64,000 nt of DNA from Balaenoptera acutorostrata (GCF_949987535.1 NC_080066.1:88431600-88495599), one strand, 5' to 3'; shown: positions 1 to 11,350, counted from the stretch's first letter. Numbers and translations are program-made. Notes: generated by a model not told the origin, from the letters alone.

Positions 1-860
1 ACTAACCATGCCTTATTATTTCACAAGTCTGACCAAGTGCTTTTATTTTTTAAAGGAGAAAGAATATTTTATGCTGGAAAAAGTTCACCTGAAAGACAGT
101 GTAGGAAAAAGTATAAAAGCATATCAGGGAAGTTTTTATGATATTACATTTAAATGTAAGCTTACCATTCTTCCCAGAAAGAAGAATTCATTCTCTTTTT
201 CAATTTGAACAAATAATGTAAAGTCACTATTTAAACTACTGTTAGCTTTTTTATCTCAAAGTAGCTAAATGGCTTTGTTGCTCATGTGGGAATGGAAATT
301 AGCTCTTGGCATGAACCACTTTAATTGAAATCAGTTTGTGGGTTGAGTTCCTATGCTGCTTGACAGATGACATCATTTCCTGTGCTTTTCCCAACCCTCA
401 CTGTTTTGCTAAGATAGGATGAAGCTAAGTTTAACTTCAGATTTTAAAGCAACTATACACCTTTTCCTGACCTACTTAGAATATTATCCAAATTTTTCAT
501 CAAATCATTTCTTTTGTATATCTGTAAATAGTTTTTTAGTTAAAAAAGCATTTTGGCTGAGACGTTTTAATAGAAATCGTAGGAGCCTAAAATAACTGTT
601 TTAATCCATTTTCTGGATTGGTTGATTTCTATAACAATTCTCCAATAAAGGAGTTATTTCTGCTTTTATATGTGGGGCAACAAAGATAAAAATATTTTTA
701 ATAGCAACCTATTGAGTGCTGTATAAGTGCTTAGGCAACTACACAGTCTCAGTGTTTGAGCATAGCTTTTGGTGTCATTATCATGGAGCATGAATTAAGT
801 AAACAGGAATTAATGTAGCAAAGTTTTATACAGCACCTGTGTACAGGCAAGGCATACTCT

Positions 861-1124
861 GAGCACTTATGGGGATATAATTCATAATCGTGATTCTTCC
901 CACTCCCCACTCTCATGATGCCTTTAGACAAATGTGCTGGGGATAAGAGAGCACTTATGGGGATATAATTAATAATCATGATTCTTCCCACTCCCCACTC
1001 TCACGATGCCTTTAGACAAATGTGCTGGGGATAGGAGAGCACTTATGGGGATATAATTAATAATCATGATTCTTCCCACTCCCCACTCTCATGATGCCTT
1101 TAGACAAATGTGCTGGGGATAGGA
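861..1124. repeat. 88-bp tandem repeat, three copies
   Basis: Three head-to-tail copies start at 861, 949 and 1037, each opening with gagcacttatggggatataa and closing with gctggggata(a/g)ga. Copies 2 and 3 differ at one base by eye (cacgatg against catgatg). Copy 1 differs from copy 3 at about three. The near-identity implies recent duplication or ongoing homogenisation. It lies about 1.8 kb upstream of the EGF2 exon. The minus-strand open frame at 749-991 is only a reading of this repeat. Confidence 0.95.
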
Positions 1125-2941
1125 GAAATAACTTAAAAAAAAAAAGTTTGATTATATAACATATATTTCCAGAGAGAATTATTAAGTACTCTGGAGTCAG
1201 AACAAAGAGGGCTAGTATCTAGTGGGGGAGGGAGGAGAGAACAGAAATCAGAAAAGATCAAGGGAAAGAGCAGACATTTGCAGTGGGTCTAGGAGATAGG
1301 TAGGATTTCAGTATTTGGTGAGAACTGTGTGTGTGTTATATGTTAGGGGTTGGGGCAAAGAGACAAAGTGACAGGTTAAAGAGGAGATTCCATGAAGAGA
1401 CTAGCACAAAGCGCCAGGCATTTGGTACGGCACTCAGAAATATTTGTTGAGTGAGTGAGTGACTGATAAAGTACACTGGGGACTGAGTCATAGGATGTAT
1501 TAGGAGTAGGCAAAGCAGCCCTGATAGGCTCATGGGAGGGCTTTGAATGCTGAGATGGAGGGGTTCTTAACAGAGCAGACGTAGGAAGTCTTTGACGGTG
1601 TTTCAGCAAGTATGCGACATGTTCTCGAAAAGGTGCCTCACTTTCAACTTGACTTAGCTCTTCAGTACTCTCTGAGGGCATAGTAAGTATTGGGTTCTGG
1701 CACCTTCCTTTTCCCTGTTGGCATGCTGAGATTTGTGTAGCACTTGACGAAAATGGCCCTTTCTCCTGAAGTCAGCAGCCCCTTTGGGATTCTGAACTGA
1801 GCATCCTAACAAGGGGTACTGAAGAAGGTGGCTGCTGGGAGGGGTCTCCTCTCTGCTCTTGGGAGAAGATTTGGACCCTGTGCTCCAAGAAGGCTGAGCA
1901 TAAGAGCAAGCATACGCAGCTGATTTCTGCTCTTACACAGAAGAAGGGCTTTTCGTCCCCTGATGTGAAATTGTTGAGCCTTTTTCTCTAGGGATTTACT
2001 CCCACAGCTTGGAGGACAGGGCAGAGTGAGCCAAATTTCCATGCCCAATCCTGGCCTCCTTGGGTAGGGATGTGTCAACAATGATTAATTCGATCAAGCC
2101 TTTAGTCTTCTCCAAGTAAGGTAGTTGACTGTTTCTAGAGGACTAAGGAACAGCCTGGGATTTTGAGAGTGCCTAAATTACTGAAGCAGAGGCAGCTAGA
2201 GCCCTGGAGGAGCCAGAGCCCACACCGCGCCGTCATTCTCTCTCCCAGGCGTCTTTCACTCCAGCTCCTTCTAGCGCCTCATCGTCTCAGTCTAAGTCAG
2301 CCCGCCTGCCCGTGGTCTTCCTGCTCTGGGTGCTGAAGCTCTCACACTTCTGTAGGTGACAGTGTGATAAAGAGTGGGTTTCAAACACTGTGGGTCTTAG
2401 TTGGTTTAAGGTTACAGTTTAAACCAGCAGCTCTTTCTGAGCCGAATCCAGCTGTCTCCGTTATCAAGCAGTCTTGTTATTAAATGCCGTTGTAGGTACT
2501 TTTTCCCTTCTTTTTGCTGCCTTCAAAATTTCTTTTAACAACATTTCTTGGAATTTGTCACCCTGAATGTTTTCCTGCCCACCTACCTGGGACCCTGCAT
2601 CTTTTAACAAGAAAATTATTGCCGTCGTAATCTTGTCTCGTCTGGTCCCTCAAGGCACTCTTTTCTTGTTGGTGTAAATTACAGAAATGACATTGAGTGG
2701 TAAGTTCTGCTAAATTAGAGAAGTCATTGAGCATTATTAAAGTAAGTATCGAAGAAGCAATTACATTGCATTGTAAATGATTTTATGCGCACAAAATGAA
2801 ATGTTTAGCATTGTCAATTAGGTTATTTCTGCGTAAATATATGAATCTTGATAAACCATTTTATTTTCTCTTCAAATCACTGCAGATCAACTCGTGTGAA
2901 CTGTTGCTATCTATGTGCTTAAATTGCAAAAATAAATCAGT

Positions 2942-2969
2942 CTTTTTTTTTTTTTTTTTCCTTTTCAAG
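2942..2969 (+). promoter_or_regulatory. FBN1: 3' splice site with a T17 polypyrimidine tract
   Basis: The acceptor of the EGF2 exon consists of 17 consecutive T (2943-2959), then ccttttca and AG at 2968-2969. The first exon base is 2970. This is a strong U2AF-type tract, but a T17 homopolymer is prone to length variation and sequencing error. The minus-strand poly-lysine reading frame at 2861-3064 is an artefact of this tract. Confidence 0.9.
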
Positions 2970-3065
2970 TCCAACACTGTAACATTCGCTGCATGAATGG
3001 AGGTAGCTGCAGTGATGATCACTGTCTGTGCCAGAAAGGATACATAGGGACTCACTGTGGACAAC
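2970..3065 (+). CDS. FBN1: Fibrillin-1 exon encoding EGF-like domain 2
   Basis: The exon is 96 nt, phase 1 at both ends. Its first two bases complete an Ile codon and its last base starts a Pro codon. The reading frame begins [13 protein letters not shown] and ends GYIGTHCGQ. It has six cysteines in the C-x3-C-x5-C-x4-C-x-C-x8-C spacing of an EGF domain. It lacks the D-x-D/N-E signature of calcium-binding EGF domains, as expected for the three N-terminal EGF units of fibrillins. The wording matches fibrillin-1 as I remember it; fibrillin-2 differs at several positions of this domain. Fibrillin-1 is a secreted glycoprotein that polymerises into extracellular microfibrils. Its N-terminal EGF and hybrid region takes part in N-to-C-terminal assembly and in contacts with LTBPs. 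The donor at 3066 is gtaagt, ideal on the intron side, with C rather than G as the last exon base. Confidence 0.97.
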
Positions 3066-3289
3066 GTAAGTAAACCATAGTTATAAGTGTTCTAGACGTT
3101 AATCTATAGAGACAAAGAGAATACAGAGATAAGTGCTGGTGGATTTTCTTTGATTTCCTGGGACATGGCATTTTTAGAGATGTCCAGGGACTCTTACAGA
3201 TGAACAGATCACTTACCCAACACACATAGTACCAAATTTCTGACTGGAACCTTGGAAATGGGTTGTTTGATTCATTTTTCTTTCATTTA

Positions 3290-3470
3290 CCTCCACTACC
3301 CTGCTTACCTCATCTCTGATTTACACCCGAGGTGCAGAATTCTTGTTCACTCCTGATGTATGCCTTCCGTTTGATTGCTCAACATCTCCACCATCTCTTG
3401 GATTTTCAATAAGCATCTCCAATAAAGTATTTCAAAACTCAACTTCACCTTTCTCCCCAAACATGTTCTT
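3290..3470 (+). mobile_element. L2-like LINE fragment
   Basis: The sequence 'gctcaacatctccaccatctcttgg...aataagcatctccaa...caaaactcaactt' matches the general wording of L2 3' regions. It is strongly diverged and its limits are approximate. Confidence 0.45.
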
Positions 3471-3675
3471 TTTTTCTTGACTATTGATATCTGTATCTCT
3501 CTAGTTTCCCAATCTAGATTCTTCTCTTATAATATTTATCACACTGCTGGCCAGTGTGTTGGTTCATTCATGAACACTGTTTATTGGGTGTCTACTCTGT
3601 ATCAGCCCCTGTGCTTTGCAGAGATGAAAATTCCTCTAAAAGAGCTCACTTTTTATTACACTAAGAAGAATATAT

Positions 3676-4030
3676 ATACCCTGCAGAAAATTTAGAAAAG
3701 TTTAAAAATATAAAAAATAAAATTTTCTACAATCCCACCATTCCAGATATTACCTTTTAGTCTTTTAATGCATATTTGGTACGTGAGATCCATTGGATGC
3801 ATAATTTTTCATATAACTTGTTTACTTAATATTTTATTAGAAGAATATTTCATTTTTTTGAACATTTAAAAATACATTTTAATAGTTGCATAATACTCCA
3901 TTATATATAGGTTTTACTGTTTATTTAGTGAATTGTTAATGATGAGCATTTATTCATGTTGTTTCCAATTTTTGCCATTGTATATGTATTTGCTATGATG
4001 AATAATGCTGTTATAAGTAAATCAAAGTTT
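3676..4030 (-). mobile_element. Old L1/HAL1 3' fragment
   Basis: On the + strand it reads 'tgcataatactccattatatata...gatgagcatttattcatgttgtttccaatttttgcc...aataatgctgttataa', the familiar antisense text of the 3' end of old L1M or HAL1 LINEs. It is diverged, without a recoverable open frame, so it predates the CHR SINE insertions. Confidence 0.6.
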
Positions 4031-4436
4031 ATTTAATACCCTCCTGACTGTCTACACACTGCAATATAGTAAGAATGACAATCGAGTCTTTGGCAGCCCA
4101 GAGCAGCAGCATGGAGGGAGGAGAGGTAGGACGGCCTCCCCAGTGTGGGAGACCCTTGAGCTGAGTCTTAAGGGGTGGGTAGGGGTTCCCTCGTCAGATG
4201 ATGGGAGGTGGGCCTTTTAGGCAGCCGGCACAGCATAAGCCAAAGCAGCAGAACATGACATAGCATGGGAGGTCAGGCTTTGGCGTTGCTAGGACTTAAG
4301 TGCTGAGGGAGGTGATGGGAAGGAAGCTAAGGTCAGAATGGAAGTCATGGGCCATTGGAGGGCCTTTATGCGTACCGTTTTTTCACCCAAAGTAGAGCCA
4401 GGGAAGGGGAGTGAGAAGACAACGACCAACGACATT

Positions 4437-4675
4437 CATCTGTTGAGTTATTTACTCTGTTTACTGTATGCTAGGCACATGTTCAAACTCTTTACACGTA
4501 TTAACTCATAACAACAGCCCTTTGAGGTAGAGGCCTTTTTTACCTTCTACGAAATGAAAAAGGTGGGGCAATAACTTGTCTAAGGCTGTACAGGGAGTAA
4601 TCAGCAGAGTTGGGATTTGAACCCAAGCAGTCTAACTTCACAGCCCATGCATTTAATGCTATGAAATACTGGCCT
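4437..4675 (+). mobile_element. MIR SINE
   Basis: This piece contains the MIR landmarks in order: 'ctaggcacatgttcaaactctttacacgtattaactcat', 'ccctttgaggtagag', 'gtctaaggctgtacagggagtaa', 'gagttgggatttgaacccaagcagtctaact', and 'taatgctatgaaatactg'. It is a near full-length, diverged copy of the mammalian-wide core-SINE. Confidence 0.85.
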
Positions 4676-6454
4676 ATACACTTCACTTACAGTGGTTTAC
4701 AATGAGAAAGACCACTGGTGGCCAGTGTAGAGTGGGAAGAAACAGAAGCAGGAAGAATAGTACTAAGGCTATGGCTAGAGAGATGGTGGGATGGGGATGG
4801 ATTCAAAGGCATTTTCAGAAGGGGAATCAGAAGGAGCTGCTGTGCATCTTCTGTTTCCTTTGATGCTCCCAGAGGGAGTAGAGCCCAAAGCCCAGTGCAC
4901 AACAGGCACTCAGGTAACACCCGTAGAATTAGAAAACCTTTCCTAGACTTCAGTTTCCTAATCTGTAAAATGGGAGGGTTGGTTTAGGCAATCTCAAAAT
5001 TTCTTTTCTGCTTAAGCCTCTTCATTCTCTCCTAACTGTAAATTAAGAAGCAAATTAGAACAATGAATATATGTAAACTTCTCTAATTTTGTGATGATCA
5101 ATGGACTACTGCTATAATTTTTGGCTATAAGGGGTTGTCTCAGTTCAAGTGCACTGATCCCAGTGGATGCTGAGACAGAATTAGATGCACAAGAGATTTA
5201 TTGGGGAAAAAGCCTATGAGAATCAAAGGGAAAGAAAGCAGGAATCAGGAGAGAGAACCTTCAGACCATGATGCAGGTCACACCCCTGGGCAGGGAGAGA
5301 GGGAAGGAAAGACTATCACGATTGTATAGAAGGAGGCTCCGACTATAGTGCAACTTCACGAAAGCCTTGGTCAGGCTGATAGGGAGCCCAGAATAAAGAT
5401 TGCCCATCAGAATAGTTTCATGATGGGCAGAAATGCCCAGTCTCCACCATGCTTAGTCACTGGGTGGTAGCAGCCAGGAGAGTGTGCCCTTGGCATGAAC
5501 ACAGTAGCGGATCTGAAGGTGTAGCAGCTTCAAGGCTGTCGGCCAACTAAGCTCCTCTAGGTAGGTTTTCTTGGAGGGAGATCTGAATGGCTCAACTCCA
5601 TGACTGCCACAGGGGTACAGGAAAAATGTGTGGGAAATATATGAAGGAGGAATTAATTTAAATGGAGGTGTTAGGGAAGCCTCATGGAGGAGTAAGGTTT
5701 TGAGCTGGGCTTTGAAGAGTGGGAGGGACTGGCAAATTTGGCAGGGGCAGCCTACCATCTGTGGATTAAGATGCCTAGAAAGAGGCCACGCATAAGTGAG
5801 TTGCAGGAAGTTGTACGGAGAAGAGTGGTTCAGGGCATGAGCTTTCAGATCTTATTTTAATGCCTTTCTTGACAAGTAAAATGTCCCTCCCTCAAAGATG
5901 TCTGGACTTACCTTACCAATATTTTCCAGAGATTCTCTTATAACATTCAATTGGGTCTTTATTATGGTGCATAAATTACTGAATGTCAGTATTCATGTTT
6001 TGTCGTTGGCAATTAATAGTGTGATTTAACATGCTGCATTTCTGTAAGGATGACGGTAGAGAGGCCAATGTGTTCCCTCATGAGAACCCTCTGGAAATTA
6101 AACATAAATCATAAGAAAAGAGTCAGCTTGCTAAAATGCAGTTCTCATCAGGGGTATCTCTTATAAACCACCATTTTAGGTGCAGAACTGAAAGCATTGC
6201 TCACATGCTTCCCAGGATGAAACTGTCAGCATTAACACAGGTGCATACTCACCTGTTCCAGGTAGTTTTACCTGAGTTGACTGAGGAACATCCGGGGAAC
6301 TGGAACTGTACAGTAACTGTTGAAAACAAATACCAGGGTGATTATTTAGTGTTTTTATTGTTGTCCTTTCAGGGGACAGTAAGTGTTACTTTATTAGCAT
6401 CTACTATCCGATGAAGCCCGTCAGCCTCTCAGCTCCTATCTCCTTATTTTACAG

Positions 6455-6550
6455 CTGTCTGTGAAAGTGGCTGTCTCAACGGAGGCAGGTGCGTGGCCCC
6501 AAATCGATGTGCATGCACTTACGGCTTCACTGGACCCCAGTGTGAAAGAG
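6455..6550 (+). CDS. FBN1: Fibrillin-1 exon encoding EGF-like domain 3
   Basis: The exon is 96 nt, phase 1 at both ends. The opening 'ct' completes the Pro codon begun at 3065 and the final g opens an Asp codon. The frame begins [12 protein letters not shown] and ends [10 protein letters not shown]. It has six cysteines in EGF spacing and again no calcium-binding signature. It follows EGF2 directly, and in the protein it is followed by hybrid domain 1, whose exon is not in this window. By eye it agrees with fibrillin-1 rather than fibrillin-2. The acceptor is ctcctatctccttattttacag and the donor at 6551 is gtaatt, weaker than consensus. No premature stop or frameshift is present. A separate start codon is not expected, because this is an internal exon. 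Confidence 0.97.
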
Positions 6551-6562
6551 GTAATTTTTTTT
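6551..6562 (+). promoter_or_regulatory. FBN1: Suboptimal 5' splice site followed by a U8 tract
   Basis: The donor reads GAG|GTAATT followed at once by more T (eight in a row at 6555-6562). It lacks the consensus G at +5. U-rich sequence directly downstream of a weak donor is the kind of context in which TIA1/TIAL1-type proteins are known to help U1 snRNP recruitment. That role here is inference. Confidence 0.7.
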
Positions 6563-7014
6563 AACGTATTGGTGTCAAGATGTTCTAGTGGCTAAAGCTA
6601 TGATTGATTTCAACATGCATTGAGTTCTTGCGGCTGCTTCGTGAATTTTGCTGAGCTTTGAGGGGGTTTCTGAATTGTCACTGGGAAGGTTCCTAGGATG
6701 ACAAGACAATGGCCCTAAGTCTATGCATGTTATTCAGTAATTCTTGCCAGGGGACTGCAGGACTCAATAGTGCGCCTATGCATAAGTACCAGTTGGCATC
6801 AAGATAAAAAGAGGAAAATTTTCCATAGAGTAAAGATTGAGCTCATTATTATCCTAGTAAATTAGGGAGGTGGCTCCAAATAAAACATCTGTATGGCAAG
6901 GGGAGAAATCCAGAATGGAACAAAAATTGCACCTAGGTCTATTAGGACCTATTGGCTGTAGTGGCATACAAGCTCGGCATTCAAAGTTCACTAGAAATAC
7001 TGACTGCTGAGAAA

Positions 7015-7205
7015 CTGTGCTTTCACACCTGTAGTTTATTCAGTGCTCACTGCAGCCCACTGACATGTGTATAATCATCATCACTTTTCCGTCCGAGAAG
7101 ATCAAGGCTCGGGGAGGTCAAGGGAGCTCCCTAAGGTCACACACATAATAAGCAACTTTAATTTGAATGTGGGTTTTCAGTTTTCAAGTCTGATGTATAC
7201 TGCTG
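7015..7205 (+). mobile_element. MIR SINE fragment
   Basis: The text 'agatcaaggctcggggaggtcaagggagctccctaaggtcacacacataataagcaactttaatttgaatgtgg...tctgatgtatactgctgc' follows the 3' half of MIR. The left end is approximate. The surrounding stretch 6571-8892 otherwise holds nothing I recognise. Confidence 0.65.
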
Positions 7206-8892
7206 CTCTTAATTAAAAGAGATTTCTACCTGATTTGCCTATGCATACGAATAGGATATTGAGATGTATGTAAATGTGCAGTCTTCTTAAATACCCACCG
7301 CCCTGACCTTTGCTTTGTTGATCATCTTGTCTTTACATTCATAGCCATGTTTTCATTGTTCCTAGTTTTATAGCGAAGATTTTATCGTGAAGATTTAGGA
7401 GGTTCCTTTCATACAAAACTGCAAAAATACTCATGAAAAAATACCCATTGAAAAATATTCATGAACTTTTTAAACTGCAGTCATCACCTTTATCCAAAGT
7501 TGTATAGAGATCATTTTATTCTAAGATGGAAAGTAAAGATTCAGTAGCAAGTGTTGAATATATGTTATTTAAAAGCAAAGAGCACAGAGTGGTATGTGAG
7601 AAATTGTCTTCTGTTTGTAGTTTTATGAGTTCGTCTAAATTCAGTTCTTTGCTGATAAAGCAACAATACCTATTTTAGCAAGTAACTCTATTATTACTGG
7701 ATAGATTATATTGTATCTCTGTTCACAAGGCCACTGCATGGTATGGATATGTGACGCATTCTGGACTCTTGGCCCTTACATTGTACTTGGCATCGTTTTG
7801 GAGTCCCTCTTTAGAACTGTTTCTCTTTACAACTTGATGTATTTTTATTGACTTGGAGCTAATGTATATCTAATGGTCTCAAGAGTAATGAAGACAACTG
7901 TTTTGATTAGGTAGTATCATTCTGTGGCCTTACTATTTACTCAGTGATTATGATATAGTATTTAAATTATTGAGATTAAAGTTGTTAACATGTAACTTGA
8001 ACAGTGTGAAACTAATTCTGGAAGTGACAATAGTGGGCTTAATTTGTTTTAGAAAAATCACTAATAGAATGAAGTTACAGAGCATTTTACCTCTAAGAAT
8101 CTGGTTAATAATTTGCTGCAAAGAATATTGATACCCATAGTTACAGATACTGATAAAACAGTCTAAAATAAAGAGAGCATGATATTTAACCATTCCACAC
8201 TTATTTCTTCAAAGACTTGATCATTGACCAAGATTAAGAAATGATGTGAATGGGTTATGTTACTAAACTGCTAATCAAAACTGGCATATTACTTAGGGAT
8301 TTCTCCAAATTTTGGAGTGTCTTTAACGGCTTTCCTCCGTGATAAGGGTATCCTAAAAGTTGCACTTAGGTGTAAATACATTTTGGCCCCATAGAATCTT
8401 CACAATAGTGATTATCTAAATAAAATTAATCCCCAAATGTCAGATTTTCAGACATTTGTGGTTGTGGAGAGTCGGGAGGAAGCAGGCTCTCTTTAATCAT
8501 TGCCCTTTGCCTCTTCTACCTGGGAATACAGTCCCAAACCTTCAGTGGGAGAAGGGAAACATGAGTGTGATTTCTCTCACCACATGGGAGAGGGGAGGCT
8601 CTTTGATTCCAGGGTTGTATTTCCATTTTTAGTCTTCACTGTTTTCTGCTCTTGTGGAAGTCATCTGCTTACCTCCTTAAAGAATTAGAGGCAAGATATC
8701 CTATTACTCAGATGAATGCTTGTGATTTCAAGAGTGATTAATAAAAATATAGGACTGAGTCAGGACAAATCCATCCTGAAGCATAGGGAAGTATTCAGTG
8801 TCACTTCTGATAGTGGGTTAGTATACTTACTAAGTTGTTCAACTATGTAGGCCAGTTGCATTATGTTTTAAATGGAATGTGACTTTTTATTT

Positions 8893-9250
8893 ATTTATTT
8901 TTTAAAAATAAATTTATTTATTTCTTTTTGGCTGTGTTGGGTCTTCGTTGCTGTGCGTGGGCTTTCTCTAGTTGCGGCGAGCGGGGGCTACTCTTTGTTG
9001 CAGTGCGCAGGCTTCTCATTGAGGTGGCTTCTCTTGTTGCGGAGCGCAGTCTCTAGGCACGTGGGCTTCAGCACTTGTGGCATGCAGGCTCAGTAGTTGT
9101 GGCTCGCAGGCTGTAGAGCGCAGGCTCAGTAGTTGTGGCGCACGGGCTTAGTTGCTCCGCGGCATGTGGGATCTTCCCGGACCAGGGATTGAACCCATGT
9201 CCCCTGCATTGGCAGGTAGATTCTTAACCACTGCGCCACCAGGGAAGCCC
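8893..9250 (-). mobile_element. CHR-type SINE, long variant, antisense
   Basis: The tRNA-derived head lies on the right (complement of GGGCTTCCCTGGTGGCGCAG ends at 9250) and the A/T-rich tail on the left. The flanks tgactttttattt (8880-8892) and tggctttttattt (9251-9263) form a 13-bp target-site duplication with one mismatch. Its middle carries three copies of a 'ctcagtagttgtggc'-like module (9066, 9089, 9125), where the shorter copies in this window have one. It is more diverged than the 15-32 kb copies. Confidence 0.92.
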
Positions 9251-9274
9251 TGGCTTTTTATTTTTAAAAATGAA

Positions 9275-9540
9275 CTTCCAGGAAGTCTTTACTAATTTTC
9301 TTTCCTTCTTCTAGGAGGCTGAGCCCAGGGCCTCTTCTGCATTCTCTCTGAGCACTCTCTCCACGTCTTTTGATAGCACTTACCACATTGTATTGAAATA
9401 GCAGGTTTCCATGTCCATCTCCCCCATTAGAGTGTAAGCTCTTCAGCAGCAACTGTGGTTTCATCATCGTTTAAATTCCTAAGCCAAGCTTAATGCGTGA
9501 TGCACAGTGTATGGCCAATAAATGTTGAACTGAATTTATT
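9275..9540 (+). mobile_element. L2 LINE 3' end
   Basis: It shows typical L2 tail wording: 'gcacttaccacattgtattgaaat', 'cccccattagagtgtaagctcttcagcagcaactgtg', and 'cacagtgtatggccaataaatgttgaactgaa'. It is decayed and contains no coding remnant. Confidence 0.75.
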
Positions 9541-11124
9541 TTGAAGCACCAGAAAGTCTTGAGATATGATTATCAGATGATGAAAAAGTATCTCCTGGAA
9601 GTAATTGCTGCTTGCCTACTTGTGGACAATTCTGGATATTTCTCATTGGTTTCATTTTAAACAGAGCTTGCAGTGTTGAGTCCTAATTGAATTTGGCCCC
9701 ATCTTTCAGGGCCACATGACTGTCATTTTTCAGTTGGCAAGGATGCAGAAAAGAAGGTATGTTTTGACCTAAGCCAGGTGGCAATAAGCAAACAAACGAC
9801 TTCCTATCATGATGTAATACACATGGAAGGGGACATTTCAAATGTGTTACAAGTACCTCTCAGGATAATCATCTTTGTCCCTGAGAGGTCTTGCAACTAT
9901 ATGTCTGCAGCTACATCAGAGAGCCAGTACAAGTGTAGACTCTCCTTTGGGGGGGTGATACTGGCAGGATTTGGATCACTTTAAGCTAGTAAGTGAATCT
10001 TAATAACCCATGAACATAGTGTTTTGGTTTGTGATGGAGACAAGCAGTGGATCCATGCTTGAATTACGAATCATAACATTCATTCAACAAATGCAGTCAG
10101 ACTATGAAGCAAATTTGTCTCACTTGTAGCTTTTAGCCAGTAAAATATGTTGTAAAAAATTTTTTGACTAGTCAGCCTCATTGGGCAGGTGACAATGATA
10201 CTATTGCCTGCCTATGTTCAGAGGAAGAAAAGAAGAGGCCTGTGACTTGTTTGGCCTGTAATGTTTACTTTTTAAAAACTGAATGTGAGTACCTTCAGTT
10301 ATAGTCTCTAGCTTGCCACAATCCCTACTATTCCCTATTGTCTTACATCCTGCTCCCTTTATTCATTTAGCTTACTTTTTAGCCCCTGTGGGCACTTGAG
10401 TTTGCCACCTCCTGCTACATTCTGTATCAAAGATTGCATCTCTTTGTGTTTTGTTTCACATGCCAAGTTTCTTTCATTGTTCTTCCTCTTATATATTTTT
10501 TTTTCTGTAAATTTACATTTATGGTTTTCCTGATTGCCCCCTCCCCCTCACTTTTGCCTTCTCTCTGCTTGGGTCTTGAGCAACCAGTAAAACTTATCAT
10601 TGCCTAAGCTCAGTGGTATGGTATGTTCGCATTTGTTATTAGAATATTGAAATGAGGTCAGTGCCTGTTTTGGCAATGACAACATAAGCTAGTTGTGTAT
10701 TGCCATAGTTACTGCCAACAAGACTATTGGAAGCACACTTTCTCTTGCCATCTTGCCTCAGAATGCAGACTATTTAAAATCTTGTTAAATGCTCTTATAT
10801 TAAACACAGTGAATCATGAATCATGTGAGTGGATGAGACTTCTCAAGGTAATGAAAAGAGAGAGAAGAATGATGGAGATAGACCTGAACTTGGAGATGGG
10901 GTGGGGTTACGGATGAACAGGCCTGAGGAAGAAGAGAACAAAAGATAGACACTGAGAAAACATGGAGAGAGGCAAGAGAACTAGGGGAGCACTGAGCCAA
11001 AGAAACTAAAAGCAAGAAGGACTTCAAGAAATAGCTTGGCAGTTGTTAGACTCTTCAAGGATCAAGAAAGAATGAGAATAACAAAAGGCCCTTTGATGTG
11101 ATAACAGGTGACATGGACTGGTTA
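9541..11124 (+). other. Intronic stretch without recognised features
   Basis: The sequence is of mixed composition. The open frames at 9778-9984 and 10695-10916 have no recognisable domain and no splice or promoter context. I see nothing else in it. Confidence 0.5.
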
Positions 11125-11350
11125 CTTAGAGGGGGCCAGACAGCATGCGGAACACCTGACTTTGGTGATTTGCAACAACCTTATGAGAAAACTCCTATAA
11201 TGAGTCCCATTTTATAGAAGAGCAAACAGAGGCAAAGAGAGGTCAAAGAGCTTGCCCAAGGGCAGATAGCTTGTAAGTGGTACAATCAACAACTGGACCC
11301 AGCCGGTCTGGCTCATAAGCCTGTGTACATGACCACCGTGCCATACTTGG
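11125..11350 (+). mobile_element. MIR SINE
   Basis: Near full-length MIR wording: 'gggccagacagcatgcggaac', 'caacaaccttatgagaaaac', 'cccattttatagaagagcaaacagaggcaaagagaggtcaaagagcttgcccaagg', 'ctggacccagccggtctggctc', 'gaccaccgtgccatactt'. Confidence 0.8.

Larger units (their letters stand above)
1..2969 (+). other. FBN1: FBN1 intron upstream of the EGF2 exon (3' part only)
   Basis: This is non-coding sequence leading up to the exon at 2970. Apart from the tandem repeat at 861-1124, I recognise only a short relic near 1400-1460 (text like 'ccaggcatttggtac...aatatttgttgagtgagtg'), which looks like the tail of an L2 or MIR element. The open frames here (for example 1376-1681 and 1806-2081 on the minus strand) resemble no family I know. 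The stretch 2170-2330 is somewhat richer in G+C and CpG than its surroundings but shows no promoter element. The intron closes with a long polypyrimidine tract and AG at 2968-2969. Confidence 0.85.
3066..6454 (+). other. FBN1: FBN1 intron between the EGF2 and EGF3 exons
   Basis: This intron is 3,389 bp, running from gtaagt to ttttacag. Recognisable content is an L2-like piece (3290-3470), an old L1 or HAL1 3' piece (3676-4030) and a MIR (4437-4675). The stretch 4080-4380 resembles a common ancient mammalian repeat (text such as 'ctgagtcttaaggggtgggtaggggtt') that I cannot name with certainty. The stretch 5090-5460, with 'acaagagatttattgggg', might be a decayed LTR, but I could not define ends. 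Nothing was recognised in 5461-6434. Confidence 0.9.

Noticed and set aside
861..1124. CRISPR-like array
   Set aside because: Direct 88-bp tandem copies without unique spacers; a minisatellite in a mammalian intron.
5090..5460. Possible LTR of an old endogenous retrovirus
   Set aside because: A phrase typical of LTRs was seen, but no terminal TG...CA pair, duplication or internal retroviral region could be defined.
6136..6414. 92-codon open frame just upstream of the EGF3 exon, considered as an alternative 5' exon extension
   Set aside because: It ends at a stop before the acceptor at 6454 and has no fibrillin similarity.
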